From CAYZRY01 sp964630225 (GTDB lineage Bacteria > Bacillota_I > Bacilli_A > RF39 > UBA660), in the NCBI GenBank assembly GCA_964630225.1, contig CAZVUK010000009.1, positions 1 through 34,913 of the forward strand: a stretch of 34,913 bases of DNA, written 5' to 3'. The notes beneath the pieces are model-generated. The model was not told the origin of the DNA. It did no database searches and saw nothing but the letters and a program-made list of their open reading frames with translations. Shown here in pieces: positions 22,394 through 30,608 of this stretch. The stretch's first letter is position 1. Each line of letters opens with the position of its first letter. Position numbers and translations under genes: made by a program.

Positions 22394-24070
22394 ATGAATA
22401 ACAAACCAAATGAAACGAAAGTAATCATTTTAGGTGGTTTGGGCGAAGTCGGACGTAACATGTATTGTGTAATGCATGGGGACGAACTAGTTATTATTGA
22501 TGCGGGTACAAGATTCCCTGAAGATGATCTTTTAGGGATTGATTATATACTTCCTGATTATACTTTTTTAAAAGAAAATGAAAGTAAAATCAAAGCACTT
22601 TTTATAACTCATGGACACGAGGATCATATAGGAGGAATTCCGTTTTTAATCCAGTCCGTAAATATACCGGCTATATATGCACCAAATCAAGCTAAAGAAT
22701 TGATTGCAATGAAACTTCAAGATAGAAATATTCGTTATGACAATCTTTTTGTCTACGATGAAAATACTATCATGAATTATAAAAATATAAGTTTAAAGTT
22801 CTTTAGAACAACACACTCTATTCCTGATTCACACGGTATCGCTGTCGATACACCTGATGGAAGAGTAGTTACAACCGGAGACTTTAAATTTGATTTAACA
22901 CCAATTGGACCTATGGCCGATTTACACAAGATGGCTGAAATAGGTAAAGAGGGCGTTGACTTACTTATTAGTGACTCAACCAACGCAATGAGCGAGGGGG
23001 TTTCAACTAGTGAGGCCGAAGTCGATAATGCGCTTAATGAGATTTTTACACAAAATAGAAACAGTAGAATTATCATAGCTACATTTGCTTCAAATATATA
23101 TAGACTTAAACACATAGTAGATACTTGTTACAATCACAACCGCAAAATATGTGTATTTGGTCGAAGCATGGAAAATAATTTAAAGATCTCACTAAAAGGT
23201 AAATATATTTCACATGAAGATATACTTATTTCCCCAGAGGAAGTCAATAAGTATAAGCCAAGTGAAGTAGCTATACTGTGTACAGGTTCGCAAGGAGAGC
23301 CACTTGCTGCTCTATCGAGAATTGCTAATGGAACTCACAGACAGATAAAGTTAAGAACTGATGATATCGTCATCTTTTCTAGCTCAGCTATTCCTGGTAA
23401 TGCCTTAGCGATAGGTAGAATTATCAATAAATTATATTTACAAGGAGTACAGGTTCTAACTAGTAAATCACTAACAGACATCCACACTTCTGGACATGCT
23501 AATAGTGAAGAGTTAAAACTAATGATTAGACTATTGATACCAAAATATTTGCTTCCGTTTCACGGCGACTATCGTATGCTGAAAAAACATGCTAACTTAG
23601 GTATTGCTTGTGGAATACCCAAAGAAAATACTTTTATCTTAGAAAATGGAGACACATTAATTCTTAAGAATCATATAATTGAAAAAGGAATGCCTGTGCC
23701 ATCTGGAGATGTATTTATCGAAGGAAATAAACTTGAAGAAGTAAACGGAGCTGTGTTAAGAGACAGAAAGATAATGTCTAATGATGGAATATTAGTAGTA
23801 ATTGCAAATATCGATATGAAAAATAAAAAATTGTTAATTAAACCTAATATAACTACTAGAGGATTTATTTTAATAAATGAAAACGAAGAGTTGATAAAAC
23901 AGATTGAATCTGTTGCAGCTAATTCGATAAATAATAAATTAAAAGAAAATACCGGCAGTTTTAACGATATTAAAAATCAAATTATCAATGATCTATTACC
24001 GTTTGTTTCCAATTTAACAGGAAGAAGACCTATTATATTACCAGTGATTTTAGATATAAAAAAAGACTAG
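22394..24070 (+). CDS. rnj: Ribonuclease J
   Basis: 558 residues, the standard length. RNase J is a 5'-3' exonuclease and endonuclease of mRNA decay and rRNA maturation. The metallo-beta-lactamase zinc motif THGHEDHIGG is at about residues 71-80; TTHSIPDSHGIAV, VTTGDFKFD and SDSTNA follow, then the beta-CASP domain (ATFASNIYRLKHI, FGRSMENN, LCTGSQGEPLAALSRIANGTH, VIFSSSAIPGN) and HTSGHANSEEL, PKYLLPFHGDYRML. The C-terminal domain (about 450-558) is complete. B. subtilis has J1 and J2; with one copy visible I cannot say which. It converges with a small minus gene, overlapping its stop by 4 bases. Confidence 0.95.
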   Translation: MNNKPNETKVIILGGLGEVGRNMYCVMHGDELVIIDAGTRFPEDDLLGIDYILPDYTFLKENESKIKALFITHGHEDHIGGIPFLIQSVNIPAIYAPNQAKELIAMKLQDRNIRYDNLFVYDENTIMNYKNISLKFFRTTHSIPDSHGIAVDTPDGRVVTTGDFKFDLTPIGPMADLHKMAEIGKEGVDLLISDSTNAMSEGVSTSEAEVDNALNEIFTQNRNSRIIIATFASNIYRLKHIVDTCYNHNRKICVFGRSMENNLKISLKGKYISHEDILISPEEVNKYKPSEVAILCTGSQGEPLAALSRIANGTHRQIKLRTDDIVIFSSSAIPGNALAIGRIINKLYLQGVQVLTSKSLTDIHTSGHANSEELKLMIRLLIPKYLLPFHGDYRMLKKHANLGIACGIPKENTFILENGDTLILKNHIIEKGMPVPSGDVFIEGNKLEEVNGAVLRDRKIMSNDGILVVIANIDMKNKKLLIKPNITTRGFILINENEELIKQIESVAANSINNKLKENTGSFNDIKNQIINDLLPFVSNLTGRRPIILPVILDIKKD

Positions 24071-24085
24071 CGTTTTAAACTAGTC
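24065..24085. terminator. Bidirectional terminator between RNase J and the small unknown gene
   Basis: GACTAG (24065-24070) and CTAGTC (24080-24085) pair over a 9-base loop, with an A run on the left and a T run on the right. The stem holds the RNase J stop. Confidence 0.8.
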
Positions 24086-24336
24086 TCTTTTTTTTGTTTA
24101 TAAAATGCAGTCGAATCATATAGCAAACCATCGTTTTCATAATCATGTTCTCGGCGATAATTAGGATTCTTAATAAGAGAATCTATTTTATCGTTTGCTG
24201 GAACATATCCATATATAAACTCCGGCAAAAGATTTGTACTATTTTTATCTTTATCTTTTACTTTAGTATCTGTTTTAACTAAGCTAAATTTTGATAGTAC
24301 ATCTTTAATTTTAGTTGAAACATTTCTCAAATTCAT
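24067..24336 (-). CDS. Small basic protein of unknown function
   Basis: 89 residues, soluble, no signal peptide or membrane helix, and no recognisable family. It starts MNLRNVSTKIKDVLSKF, continues with a Lys/Asp-rich stretch (KVKDKDKNST), then a more structured-looking part (LLPEFIYGYVPANDKIDSL, NPNYRREHDYENDGLLYD). The ATG at 24336 follows AAGGTGGTGAT; the apparent upstream GTG codons lie in that site. It sits between RNase Y and RNase J, overlapping the RNase J stop in convergent orientation. A role with the RNA-decay enzymes is possible but rests only on position. Confidence 0.7.
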   Translation of the reverse strand: MNLRNVSTKIKDVLSKFSLVKTDTKVKDKDKNSTNLLPEFIYGYVPANDKIDSLIKNPNYRREHDYENDGLLYDSTAFYKQKKETSLKR

Positions 24337-24371
24337 ATATATCACCACCTTAATTTTAACATATATAAGAA

Positions 24372-24400
24372 AAAGTCTTATCTTTTAAAGATAAGACTTT
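24372..24400 (-). terminator. Terminator of rny
   Basis: A 29-base perfect palindrome (AAAGTCTTATCTTT, T, AAAGATAAGACTTT) four bases after the rny stop, ending in TTTTT-rich sequence on the minus strand only. Confidence 0.85.
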
Positions 24401-24403
24401 ACA

Positions 24404-25954
24404 CTATTTAGCTTCTTCTTGAACTCTTGTTTCTCTAATAACGGTAACTTTAATAGTTCCAGGATACTGCATAGTTTCCTCGATTTTTGTTTTGATGTCA
24501 CGTGCTATTTTGTGGGCCGCTACATCATCAATTTTTTCAGGTTTAACCATGACTCTAAGTTCTCTTCCAGCTTGAACAGCAAAGGTCTTTTCAACTCCTT
24601 CGATTTTATTAGCAATCTCTTCGAGTTTTTCTAGACGTTTTAGATAGTTTTCTAATGAGTCATTACGTGCTCCTGGGCGCGATGCTGAAAGGGCATCGGC
24701 AATAGCCACAAGGGCCGAGATGACTGATGTCGCTTTTTCATCACCATGATGCGATGAAATACTGTTTATTACAACATCATGTTCTCCGTACTTTTTGGCA
24801 AGATCGACTCCGATATCGATATGACTTCCATCGACTTCATGGTCGACTGATTTACCGATATCATGAAGTATCCCAGCTCGCTTAGCAAGAGCTACATTTT
24901 CACCGATTTCTCCGGCGATAAGTCCTGCTAGATGTGCTACTTCGATCGAATGACGAAGAGCGTTTTGCCCATAACTTGTTCTAAAATAAAGCTTTCCTAT
25001 CAAGTTAATTAGGAATGGATCCATCTTCGTAATACCGAGCTCGAATAGAGCGTTGTTACCATGTTCTGTTATTTGCAAGTTAATATCTTTGCAAACTTTG
25101 TCGTAGAGTTCTTCGACTCTCGTTGGATGAATTCTTCCATCCTTGATTAGTGTCTCTAGTGTCACTCTAGCTATTTCTCTTCTTAATGGGTCAAATGATG
25201 ATAGGACTACTGCTTCTGGAGTATCATCGATAATTAAATCGACTCCTGTAATCGCTTCGATCGTGCGAATATTTCTTCCTTCACGTCCGATAATGCGTCC
25301 TTTCATTTCATCATTAGGTAGATTGACGACCGTTACCGTCTGTTCGTTAGCAACATCTGCTGCATAACGCTGCATGCTTTCTACCAAAATATCTTTGACT
25401 ACTTTATCTGCTTCTAATTTAGCAGTATCTTCTCTGTCTTTTATATATAGTGCAATTTCTTTGTTCATGTCTTCTTCGACACGCTTCATGACCATATCTT
25501 TAGCTTTATCTTTAGATAAACCTGATATCTTAGTTAATGCCTCTAGTTGCTCTTGTTTAATTTCTTCCACTTTGACTTGTACTTTTTGAATTTCAGCTTG
25601 TTTTTCAATTAAATTTTTCTCTTTATCATTGAGCGATTGCTCCCTTTTTTGAAAGAGTTCATCTCTCTTGTCGATATTGTTTTCACGTTGTAAAAGACGG
25701 TCTTCAGAGCTCTTAATCTCCGCTTTTCTATCTTTTATTTCCTTATCCAATTCCATTTTTAAACGATGAGACTCTTCCTTAGCTTCAAATGCAGCTTCTC
25801 TCTTCGCTTTTTCGACTTCTTTTTTAGCCTGTTCCATCATCTCCTGAACTTTTTTATCGGCTGTTTTAAAGGTTCTTTTTTTAATTACGTGATCAACGAC
25901 CACTCCGCTTGAAAATCCAAATCCTATAAGCAAAATGGAGATTAATATTTCCAT
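24404..25954 (-). CDS. rny: Ribonuclease Y
   Basis: 516 residues, close to B. subtilis RNase Y (520). It is the membrane-bound endonuclease that starts decay of many mRNAs. An N-terminal membrane segment (about 2-20, ILISILLIGFGFSSGVVV) is followed by a long charged coiled coil (about 28-195), a KH domain (VTVVNLPNDEMKGRIIGREG, about 206-270) and an HD domain (LRHSIEVAHLAGLIAGEIG, AGILHDIGKSVDHE, SISSHHGD). The catalytic His-Asp is in LHDIGK. GGAGGAAAT lies before the ATG. In Bacillus, recA and rny are near neighbours on the same strand, as here, though a decayed pilin gene separates them. Confidence 0.97.
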   Translation of the reverse strand: MEILISILLIGFGFSSGVVVDHVIKKRTFKTADKKVQEMMEQAKKEVEKAKREAAFEAKEESHRLKMELDKEIKDRKAEIKSSEDRLLQRENNIDKRDELFQKREQSLNDKEKNLIEKQAEIQKVQVKVEEIKQEQLEALTKISGLSKDKAKDMVMKRVEEDMNKEIALYIKDREDTAKLEADKVVKDILVESMQRYAADVANEQTVTVVNLPNDEMKGRIIGREGRNIRTIEAITGVDLIIDDTPEAVVLSSFDPLRREIARVTLETLIKDGRIHPTRVEELYDKVCKDINLQITEHGNNALFELGITKMDPFLINLIGKLYFRTSYGQNALRHSIEVAHLAGLIAGEIGENVALAKRAGILHDIGKSVDHEVDGSHIDIGVDLAKKYGEHDVVINSISSHHGDEKATSVISALVAIADALSASRPGARNDSLENYLKRLEKLEEIANKIEGVEKTFAVQAGRELRVMVKPEKIDDVAAHKIARDIKTKIEETMQYPGTIKVTVIRETRVQEEAK

Positions 25955-26007
25955 ATTTCCTCCATATCTATGTATAATCTTTATTCAAAATATAAACATC
26001 TATACCT

Positions 26008-26036
26008 ATTGTAAATTTCTTTGTTCTTTTAGTCAA
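26008..26036 (-). promoter_or_regulatory. Promoter of rny
   Basis: On the minus strand TTGACT (26031-26036), 17-base spacer, TACAAT (26008-26013), each one base off consensus. The leader to the ATG would be about 45 bases. Confidence 0.65.
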
Positions 26037-26050
26037 GGAAAAGACAAAAA

Positions 26051-26070
26051 AACGATTACAGTTAATCGTC
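26051..26070 (-). terminator. Terminator after the decayed prepilin-LRR gene
   Basis: ACGATTA and TAATCGT pair over a short loop, followed on the minus strand by TTTTTT, 13 bases after the stop at 26083. Confidence 0.75.
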
Positions 26071-26082
26071 TTATGTGACTAA

Positions 26083-27453
26083 TTATGGACTAAATGTTAG
26101 GTAAACATCACTAGGCCAAGGTTCTACTAAGATCATTCCATTAGTTGTCGAACGACCAAGCAATTCAATTGAATTAGCATGCATAAAAGCTCCCCAAGAT
26201 ATTTCATTGACAGTGCTAGGTATTCTTGCATTTATATAAAAATTTCCTGCAAAAGCTTGCTCTTCAATTGTTGTAACACCATAAGGTATGTTTACATTCG
26301 TAATATTATTACTAGTAAATGCTTGTTCTCTAATTATTTTTAGTGAATATGGTAAGCTAAGCGAGTTTATACCACTTTCTGCAAAGGCAACTTTATCAAT
26401 TTCTGTAATACCCTCTGATATAACTAGTGATGAAATATTACTAGTTTTAAATGCTGTTTCATGTATCAAACTAACATTTGAAGGTATAACTAAATTATTT
26501 ATTGTACTATTATTATTTGAAAAAGCTAGTCCACTTATCTCTAGTGGCAAAGCAGTTGGAAGATAAAGTTCTTCGATATTATTATTAGCAAAGGCTCTCA
26601 AACCTATGTAATTAACAATCGGTGGAATATCAACTTTTTTTAATTTATTGTTTTCAAACGCAAATGCTGATATATATTTTATTTTGTTAGACCACTCGAC
26701 TGTTTCAAGTTCATTGTTTCTAAATAATCTATTTTCAATAGTAGTTACACCAGATGGAATTTTTACATGTTTTAATTTGTTATTCATAAAAGTACTATCG
26801 TTTAACACAGTTACCGCCTCCGGTATGACAACTGATGTTAAACCTTTGTTGGCAAAAGTTTCTGTTTGAATTTCAGTCATTAACAAGCCATCTATTTCGG
26901 CTGGAATAATTAAATCTTTCATATAACACGGATCATTATCATCCATCGTGGTTACATTCCATGACTTCAACTTTCCATGTGGAGCATCTTTTGCCGGATA
27001 CATCGTAAAACACTTATCAATTAATATATTTGTTGCATCTTTAATTATACTATCACCATAACTGCAGGTATCAGGAATCACAGAAATGTTCTTTTTTCCA
27101 TCGACTGCGATTAAATCATCAACAGAGTTATTGGTGCTAACTATATCTGATAACTTTATCTTCCCGTTTTCTATACCTTCGACAGCTTGTTTTTTTAACA
27201 TCTTTACTATAAATAAAATACTTTCTTTGCGTACTTATGCTAGTTACAATGACATAAGCAAAATCCCAATCACCGTTTGGACTTTTTCCACCTTTATCTA
27301 TTTCTATACAGTTAAAAGGTACATAATATGCTGTACTTCATCAGACATCGACGGAACATCACCGTTGGCTATCATTTTTGATAAGCCATCGACATATGAA
27401 TCTAAAGTTTTAATATAGACTTTTTTCTAGAATTATTTATATATCTAGTAATC
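26083..27453 (-). pseudogene. Decayed prepilin-LRR (BspA-like) gene, paralogue of the one at 13.5 kb
   Basis: Read on the minus strand from 27453, the sequence matches the 13.5-kb protein almost residue by residue: ITRYINNSRKK, TLDSYVDGLSKMIANGD, then (next frame) YYVPFNCIEIDKGG, SPNGDWDFAYVIV, then (next frame) AVEGIENGKIKLSDI and VIPDTC. There are two frameshifts, near 27335 and in the A7 run at 27190-27196. The whole leader, G|FTLxE site and hydrophobic helix are missing; homology begins right after the recA terminator. Downstream of the second break the frame stays open for 372 residues with ten or so LRR_5 repeats of about 23 residues (TFANKGLTSVVIP, AFENNKLKKVDIP, AFAESGINSLSLP). So the repeats have outlived the pilin part. 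No promoter or ribosome binding site was found for the open part, so expression is doubtful. Confidence 0.8.
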
Positions 27454-27460
27454 AAGTGAA

Positions 27461-27481
27461 AAAGAGTTACTTACTCTTTTC
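27461..27481 (-). terminator. Terminator of recA
   Basis: AAAAGAGT and ACTCTTTT form an 8-bp stem with a short loop, overlapping the recA stop, with further Ts on the minus strand. Confidence 0.75.
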
Positions 27482-28477
27482 TTTTATCTCTATATTATAG
27501 AATTCTCTAATTTGTTTTTCTATTTTATTAGCTAATTCAGGATTTTCTTTAAGTACCAATTTTGCATTTTCCTTACCTTGCCCAAGTTTTTCACCTTCGT
27601 AGGCAAACCAAGCACCACTTTTTTCGATAATGTTAGCACTTGCTCCAAGATCGATAAGTTCACTTTCGCGTGAAACTCCTTCACCATACATAATATCTAC
27701 GATTGCTGCCTTAAATGGTGGCGCTACTTTGTTTTTAACAACTTTGACAGTCGTTTTATTACCAATTAAGGCGTCACCTGCTTTGATTGCTTCATTGCGA
27801 CGAACATCAAGACGAATAGTCGAATAAAACTTAAGGGCTCTTCCACCCGGTGTCGTCTCTGGATTTCCAAACATAACACCAACCTTTTCTCTTAATTGAT
27901 TAATAAAAATTGCTGTCGTTTTAGTTTTACTAATCGACCCAGATAATTTTCTTAAGGCCTGGCTCATAAGTCTTGCTTGAAGACCAATGTGCGAATCTCC
28001 CATCTCACCATCAATTTCTGCTTGAGGAACAAGAGCGGCAACTGAATCGATAACAACGATTGAAACTGCTTCGCTTTTTACAAGGGCATCGCATATTTCT
28101 AAAGCCTGTTCTCCCGTATCAGGTTGCGATAAAAGCAGTTCATTGATATTAACCCCCAAGTTCTTAGCATATGCCGGATCTAGAGCGTGTTCTGCATCGA
28201 TAAACGCTGCCCTTCCTCCTGCTCTTTGAGCTGCTGCTATTGCCTGAAGAGCAAAGGTTGTTTTTCCAGATGATTCAGGACCATATATTTCGATAATTCT
28301 ACCCTTTGGATAACCTCCTACCCCAAGAGCTATATCAAGTGATAACGAACCGCTTGAACATACATCTATGTCCATATGGTCGTTTTCTCCAAGTTTCATA
28401 ATCGATCCCTTACCAAATTGTTTTTCTATATCGGCAAGAACCTGATCTAATGTTTTTTCTTTGTCTGATTTTGTCAT
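27467..28477 (-). CDS. recA: RecA recombinase
   Basis: 336 residues. It forms filaments on single-stranded DNA for recombination and triggers LexA self-cleavage. Walker A is GPESSGKTT (about 64-72), then the AEHALDPAYAKNLGV segment, VVIDSVAALVPQAEI (Walker B), DNA-binding loop 1 (EIDGEMGDSHIG), loop 2 (NQLREKVGVMFGNPETTPGGRALKFY) and the C-terminal domain ending EFYNIEIKEKSK. The acidic C-terminal tail found in many RecA proteins is short here. AAAGGAG precedes the ATG. A promoter and a LexA-like box lie upstream. cinA, usually between pgsA and recA, is missing. Confidence 0.98.
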   Translation of the reverse strand: MTKSDKEKTLDQVLADIEKQFGKGSIMKLGENDHMDIDVCSSGSLSLDIALGVGGYPKGRIIEIYGPESSGKTTFALQAIAAAQRAGGRAAFIDAEHALDPAYAKNLGVNINELLLSQPDTGEQALEICDALVKSEAVSIVVIDSVAALVPQAEIDGEMGDSHIGLQARLMSQALRKLSGSISKTKTTAIFINQLREKVGVMFGNPETTPGGRALKFYSTIRLDVRRNEAIKAGDALIGNKTTVKVVKNKVAPPFKAAIVDIMYGEGVSRESELIDLGASANIIEKSGAWFAYEGEKLGQGKENAKLVLKENPELANKIEKQIREFYNIEIKEKSK

Positions 28478-28503
28478 AATTTTCTCCTTTTGCTTACATA
28501 GTA

Positions 28504-28532
28504 ATAATACAATATCTAAAATACTTTTGCAA
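28504..28532 (-). promoter_or_regulatory. Promoter of recA
   Basis: On the minus strand TTGCAA (28527-28532), 17-base spacer, TATTAT (28504-28509), 27 bases before the start codon. Confidence 0.65.
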
Positions 28533-28540
28533 TAGTTTTT

Positions 28541-28554
28541 CGAACAATTGTTTG
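28541..28554. promoter_or_regulatory. LexA (SOS) box upstream of recA
   Basis: CGAACAATTGTTTG, close to the Gram-positive SOS box (GAAC-N4-GTTC) with one mismatch in the core. It begins 8 bases upstream of the recA -35, where bound LexA could block polymerase. Confidence 0.6.
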
Positions 28555-28593
28555 AAATTGTATTTTTGACTGTAAAGTAGGTTTAAAAAAGAA

Positions 28594-28610
28594 AATTGCC
28601 TTAGGCAATT
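28594..28610 (-). terminator. Terminator of pgsA
   Basis: AATTGCC and GGCAATT pair over 3 bases, with TTTTC and a T run after it on the minus strand, 8 bases past the pgsA stop. Confidence 0.75.
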
Positions 28611-28618
28611 CTTCTTTT

Positions 28619-29218
28619 TTATTTATCTTTTGGGTCGAATATTAGGTTTTTATTTATACTGTAATATTGGAACATCGATATTAGCGACATCAAGGTTGCA
28701 AAGTACAGTAAGAATATATCTATTCTTAATCCTATATATTCAAATGGCCAGTTGTTAATAAATACTAAGGTCGTACCAACCATAAGGGCAGCTGTTTTAA
28801 TTTTACCAGCTCCGATTGCGGCAACTACTTTACCTTTACTAGCTGCTTCCATTTTGATGGCATTGACAACTATATCTCTAAAGACGATTACTACCGGTAT
28901 AATAGCATTTATCTTTCCATAGTATGCTAAGATTATCAAAACTGAGTTAACTAGCACTTTATCAGCAATAGCATCGAGCATCTTGCCAGTGTTAGTGATT
29001 AGTCCTCTTTTTCGAGCTATATGACCATCGACAAAATCGGTGATGCTAGCTGCGACAAATAAAACGCCAGCTATTAAAAATTTCAGATCTAGGATGATAC
29101 CTGCGACATCATACTTTGGAAAGACAATACCAATCTCGTACCAAGGAAATAACAACAAGGCTATTATCATAATACTCATCACGATTCTAGAAACGGATAA
29201 TTTATTTGGTAAATTCAT
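28619..29218 (-). CDS. pgsA: CDP-diacylglycerol-glycerol-3-phosphate 3-phosphatidyltransferase
   Basis: 199 residues, integral membrane enzyme making phosphatidylglycerol phosphate from CDP-diacylglycerol and glycerol 3-phosphate. The CDP-alcohol phosphotransferase motif is complete: DFVDGHIAR, eight residues, G, three, D, three, D (TDFVDGHIARKRGL then GKMLDAIADK), all metal and substrate Asp present. Four to six hydrophobic helices surround it, and NLPNKLSVSRI is the usual beginning. I use ATG at 29218 because TAGGAG lies upstream; the earlier GTG sits inside that site. It overlaps rodZ by 17 bases. The rodZ-pgsA order matches Bacillus. Confidence 0.94.
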   Translation of the reverse strand: MNLPNKLSVSRIVMSIMIIALLLFPWYEIGIVFPKYDVAGIILDLKFLIAGVLFVAASITDFVDGHIARKRGLITNTGKMLDAIADKVLVNSVLIILAYYGKINAIIPVVIVFRDIVVNAIKMEAASKGKVVAAIGAGKIKTAALMVGTTLVFINNWPFEYIGLRIDIFLLYFATLMSLISMFQYYSINKNLIFDPKDK

Positions 29219-29723
29219 ATATTTCACTCCTACTTTTCATTAATTCTGTATTGATTATTTGACGACTATCTCCTATTTTAATAAGGTATAAGATAATTAT
29301 TGTAAGGATTGCTCCAATTATTAGAACACCTATCAGATATGGCTTTAACTTAATACTAGGATTAAAGCAAAAGTTATCGAAACATATCTTTCTTCTTATC
29401 GGTCTAGTATATGGCGATGCCACCTTACCTGCTTCTTTACTTTTCTTAGTCGCTGCTACTATATCATCGAGCGATATCTTCGATGTGTGCTCAAATATAA
29501 AATCGTTGTACTCATCTATAATCTTATCGGGATCTAGCCCCAGATATTTAGAATAAATTTTAATTGTGTCTTTGAGACTGAGTATATCGTTAAAAGCCCT
29601 TGTGTTTCCAGCCTCGATATTATCTAGGTCGCTAACTTCTAATTTTAAGTCATTAGCTGCTTCTTCTAATCCGACACCGTTTAACATTCTCGTCTCTTTT
29701 AAATACTCTCCCAGTTCCTTCAT
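29202..29723 (-). CDS. rodZ: RodZ-like cytoskeletal membrane protein (YmfM-type)
   Basis: 173 residues. An N-terminal helix-turn-helix of the RodZ kind (MKELGEYLKETRMLNGVGLEEAA, then LEVSDLDNIEAGN, about 1-65) is followed by a charged linker, one membrane helix (about 129-150, YLIGVLIIGAILTIIILYLI) and a very short outer tail. RodZ links MreB to the wall-elongation machinery. The large periplasmic beta domain of E. coli RodZ is missing, as in many Bacillota versions. It lies directly before pgsA, matching B. subtilis ymfM-pgsA. AAGAGGT precedes the ATG, right after rnpB. A plain membrane-bound XRE regulator is the alternative; gene order favours RodZ. Confidence 0.85.
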   Translation of the reverse strand: MKELGEYLKETRMLNGVGLEEAANDLKLEVSDLDNIEAGNTRAFNDILSLKDTIKIYSKYLGLDPDKIIDEYNDFIFEHTSKISLDDIVAATKKSKEAGKVASPYTRPIRRKICFDNFCFNPSIKLKPYLIGVLIIGAILTIIILYLIKIGDSRQIINTELMKSRSEIYEFTK

Positions 29724-29743
29724 ATATACCTCTTAAAAAATAA

Positions 29744-30083
29744 ATAACTTAATAAGCCATGTTCTGTACCTAATAGGTGACAAACATTTATCTGCTGTTT
29801 CCAGCCTCTGCTTAGGTTCGTTTCCCCTTGCAAAGCTCCCCTACCAAAATTTGGGTTTCTCACTTGTGGAGTTTACCGCGTTTCACATCCCGGTTTCCCA
29901 GAATTATCGTCACTGTGGCACTTTATGATAAATTACCATATTTACACTTAGGTAATCTATTCGTCGTTAGGTTTCCCTACCTAGAGTTATTGTTTCCTCT
30001 AGCACAAACACTACTGCCATCACAGACAGTGTGAGCATGGACTTTCCTCTACATTACAAGAATGCAGCGTTTGTCTAAGTTAA
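29744..30083 (-). ncRNA. rnpB: RNase P RNA (type B-like)
   Basis: The minus strand carries the invariant RNase P RNA blocks: GAGGAAAGTCCATGCTC near the 5' end, GTGCCACAGTGACGA, AACGCGGTAAACTCC, GAAACCCAAATTTTGGTAGGGGA (the type-B-like P15/P18 region, as in B. subtilis) and ACAGAACATGGCTTA near the 3' end. The ends pair (TAACTTA with TAAGTTA) to form P1, which sets the boundaries within a few bases. It starts just after the gpsB stop. No promoter was seen between them, so it is processed from the gpsB transcript or has a promoter inside gpsB. Confidence 0.95.
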
Positions 30084-30416
30084 TTAATCTTCTTTTCCGT
30101 AAACTATTTTTTCGAGCTGAGAAAGTCTTTTCATAATATCCACATTAGTTATTTCTTTCTTTTCTCCAGCTTCACTTCTCGATATTTCAATGTTGGTTTC
30201 TAAATTTCTAATATCTTGCTTTAAAATAATAATTTGTTCTTGCAAGTCCTCTTTTTCTTTATCAGATTCTTTGATAATAGTAATAAACTCTTCATAATCT
30301 CCCATAATTACATCTAAAAATTCATCTACTTCTTTTAGACGATAACCATGAGTGTCTATTTTAAACTCTTTATCTAATATATCTTTAGGAGTCAGTTCAA
30401 TACGATTTTGATACAT
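30084..30416 (-). CDS. gpsB: GpsB, cell-division/wall-synthesis coordinator (DivIVA family)
   Basis: 110 residues. The N-terminal DivIVA domain is clear (LTPKDILDKEFKIDTHGYRL, then VDEFLDVIMGDYEEFI), followed by a coiled coil (about 45-80) and a short C-terminal helix (VDIMKRLSQLEKIVYG), the GpsB rather than DivIVA size. GpsB shuttles class A penicillin-binding protein between division and elongation sites; ponA is 1.4 kb away. It lies right before rnpB, as in B. subtilis. A promoter lies upstream, and an AGAGAGGG site precedes the ATG. Confidence 0.93.
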   Translation of the reverse strand: MYQNRIELTPKDILDKEFKIDTHGYRLKEVDEFLDVIMGDYEEFITIIKESDKEKEDLQEQIIILKQDIRNLETNIEISRSEAGEKKEITNVDIMKRLSQLEKIVYGKED

Positions 30417-30450
30417 ATTTTTTCCCTCTCTTCTTTTATAATATAAATAT

Positions 30451-30479
30451 ATTATATATTACTTTGACCTTTTCTTCAA
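30451..30479 (-). promoter_or_regulatory. Promoter of gpsB (and probably rnpB)
   Basis: On the minus strand TTGAAG (30474-30479), 17-base spacer and TATAAT (30451-30456), about 35 bases before the gpsB start. Confidence 0.7.
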
Positions 30480-30608
30480 TAGAAACAGCAAGTGAAATAA
30501 TCAGACTAAACACAATGTAATTGCAGTAAATATTTATATAATAGAGTTAAACAGAATAAAAATATACTGTATCGGTGTTTATTAAGTCTATTTTTTACTT
30601 ATATTATT

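Noticed and set aside
22777..23115. 112-codon open frame on the minus strand
   Set aside because: Shadow of RNase J, with no binding site and no protein-like pattern.
26100..26930. Regularly spaced similar DNA units, at first CRISPR-like
   Set aside because: Spacing of about 66-69 bases in frame and protein-level conservation show they encode LRR_5 repeats; the DNA units are not identical.
27086..27418. Open frame of 110 codons on the plus strand over the start of the decayed prepilin-LRR gene
   Set aside because: It is antisense to sequence that matches the 13.5-kb paralogue, has no ribosome binding site and no recognisable protein features.
29828..30034. Open frame of 68 codons on the plus strand
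   Set aside because: It lies wholly within RNase P RNA on the opposite strand; the conserved RNA blocks explain the sequence.
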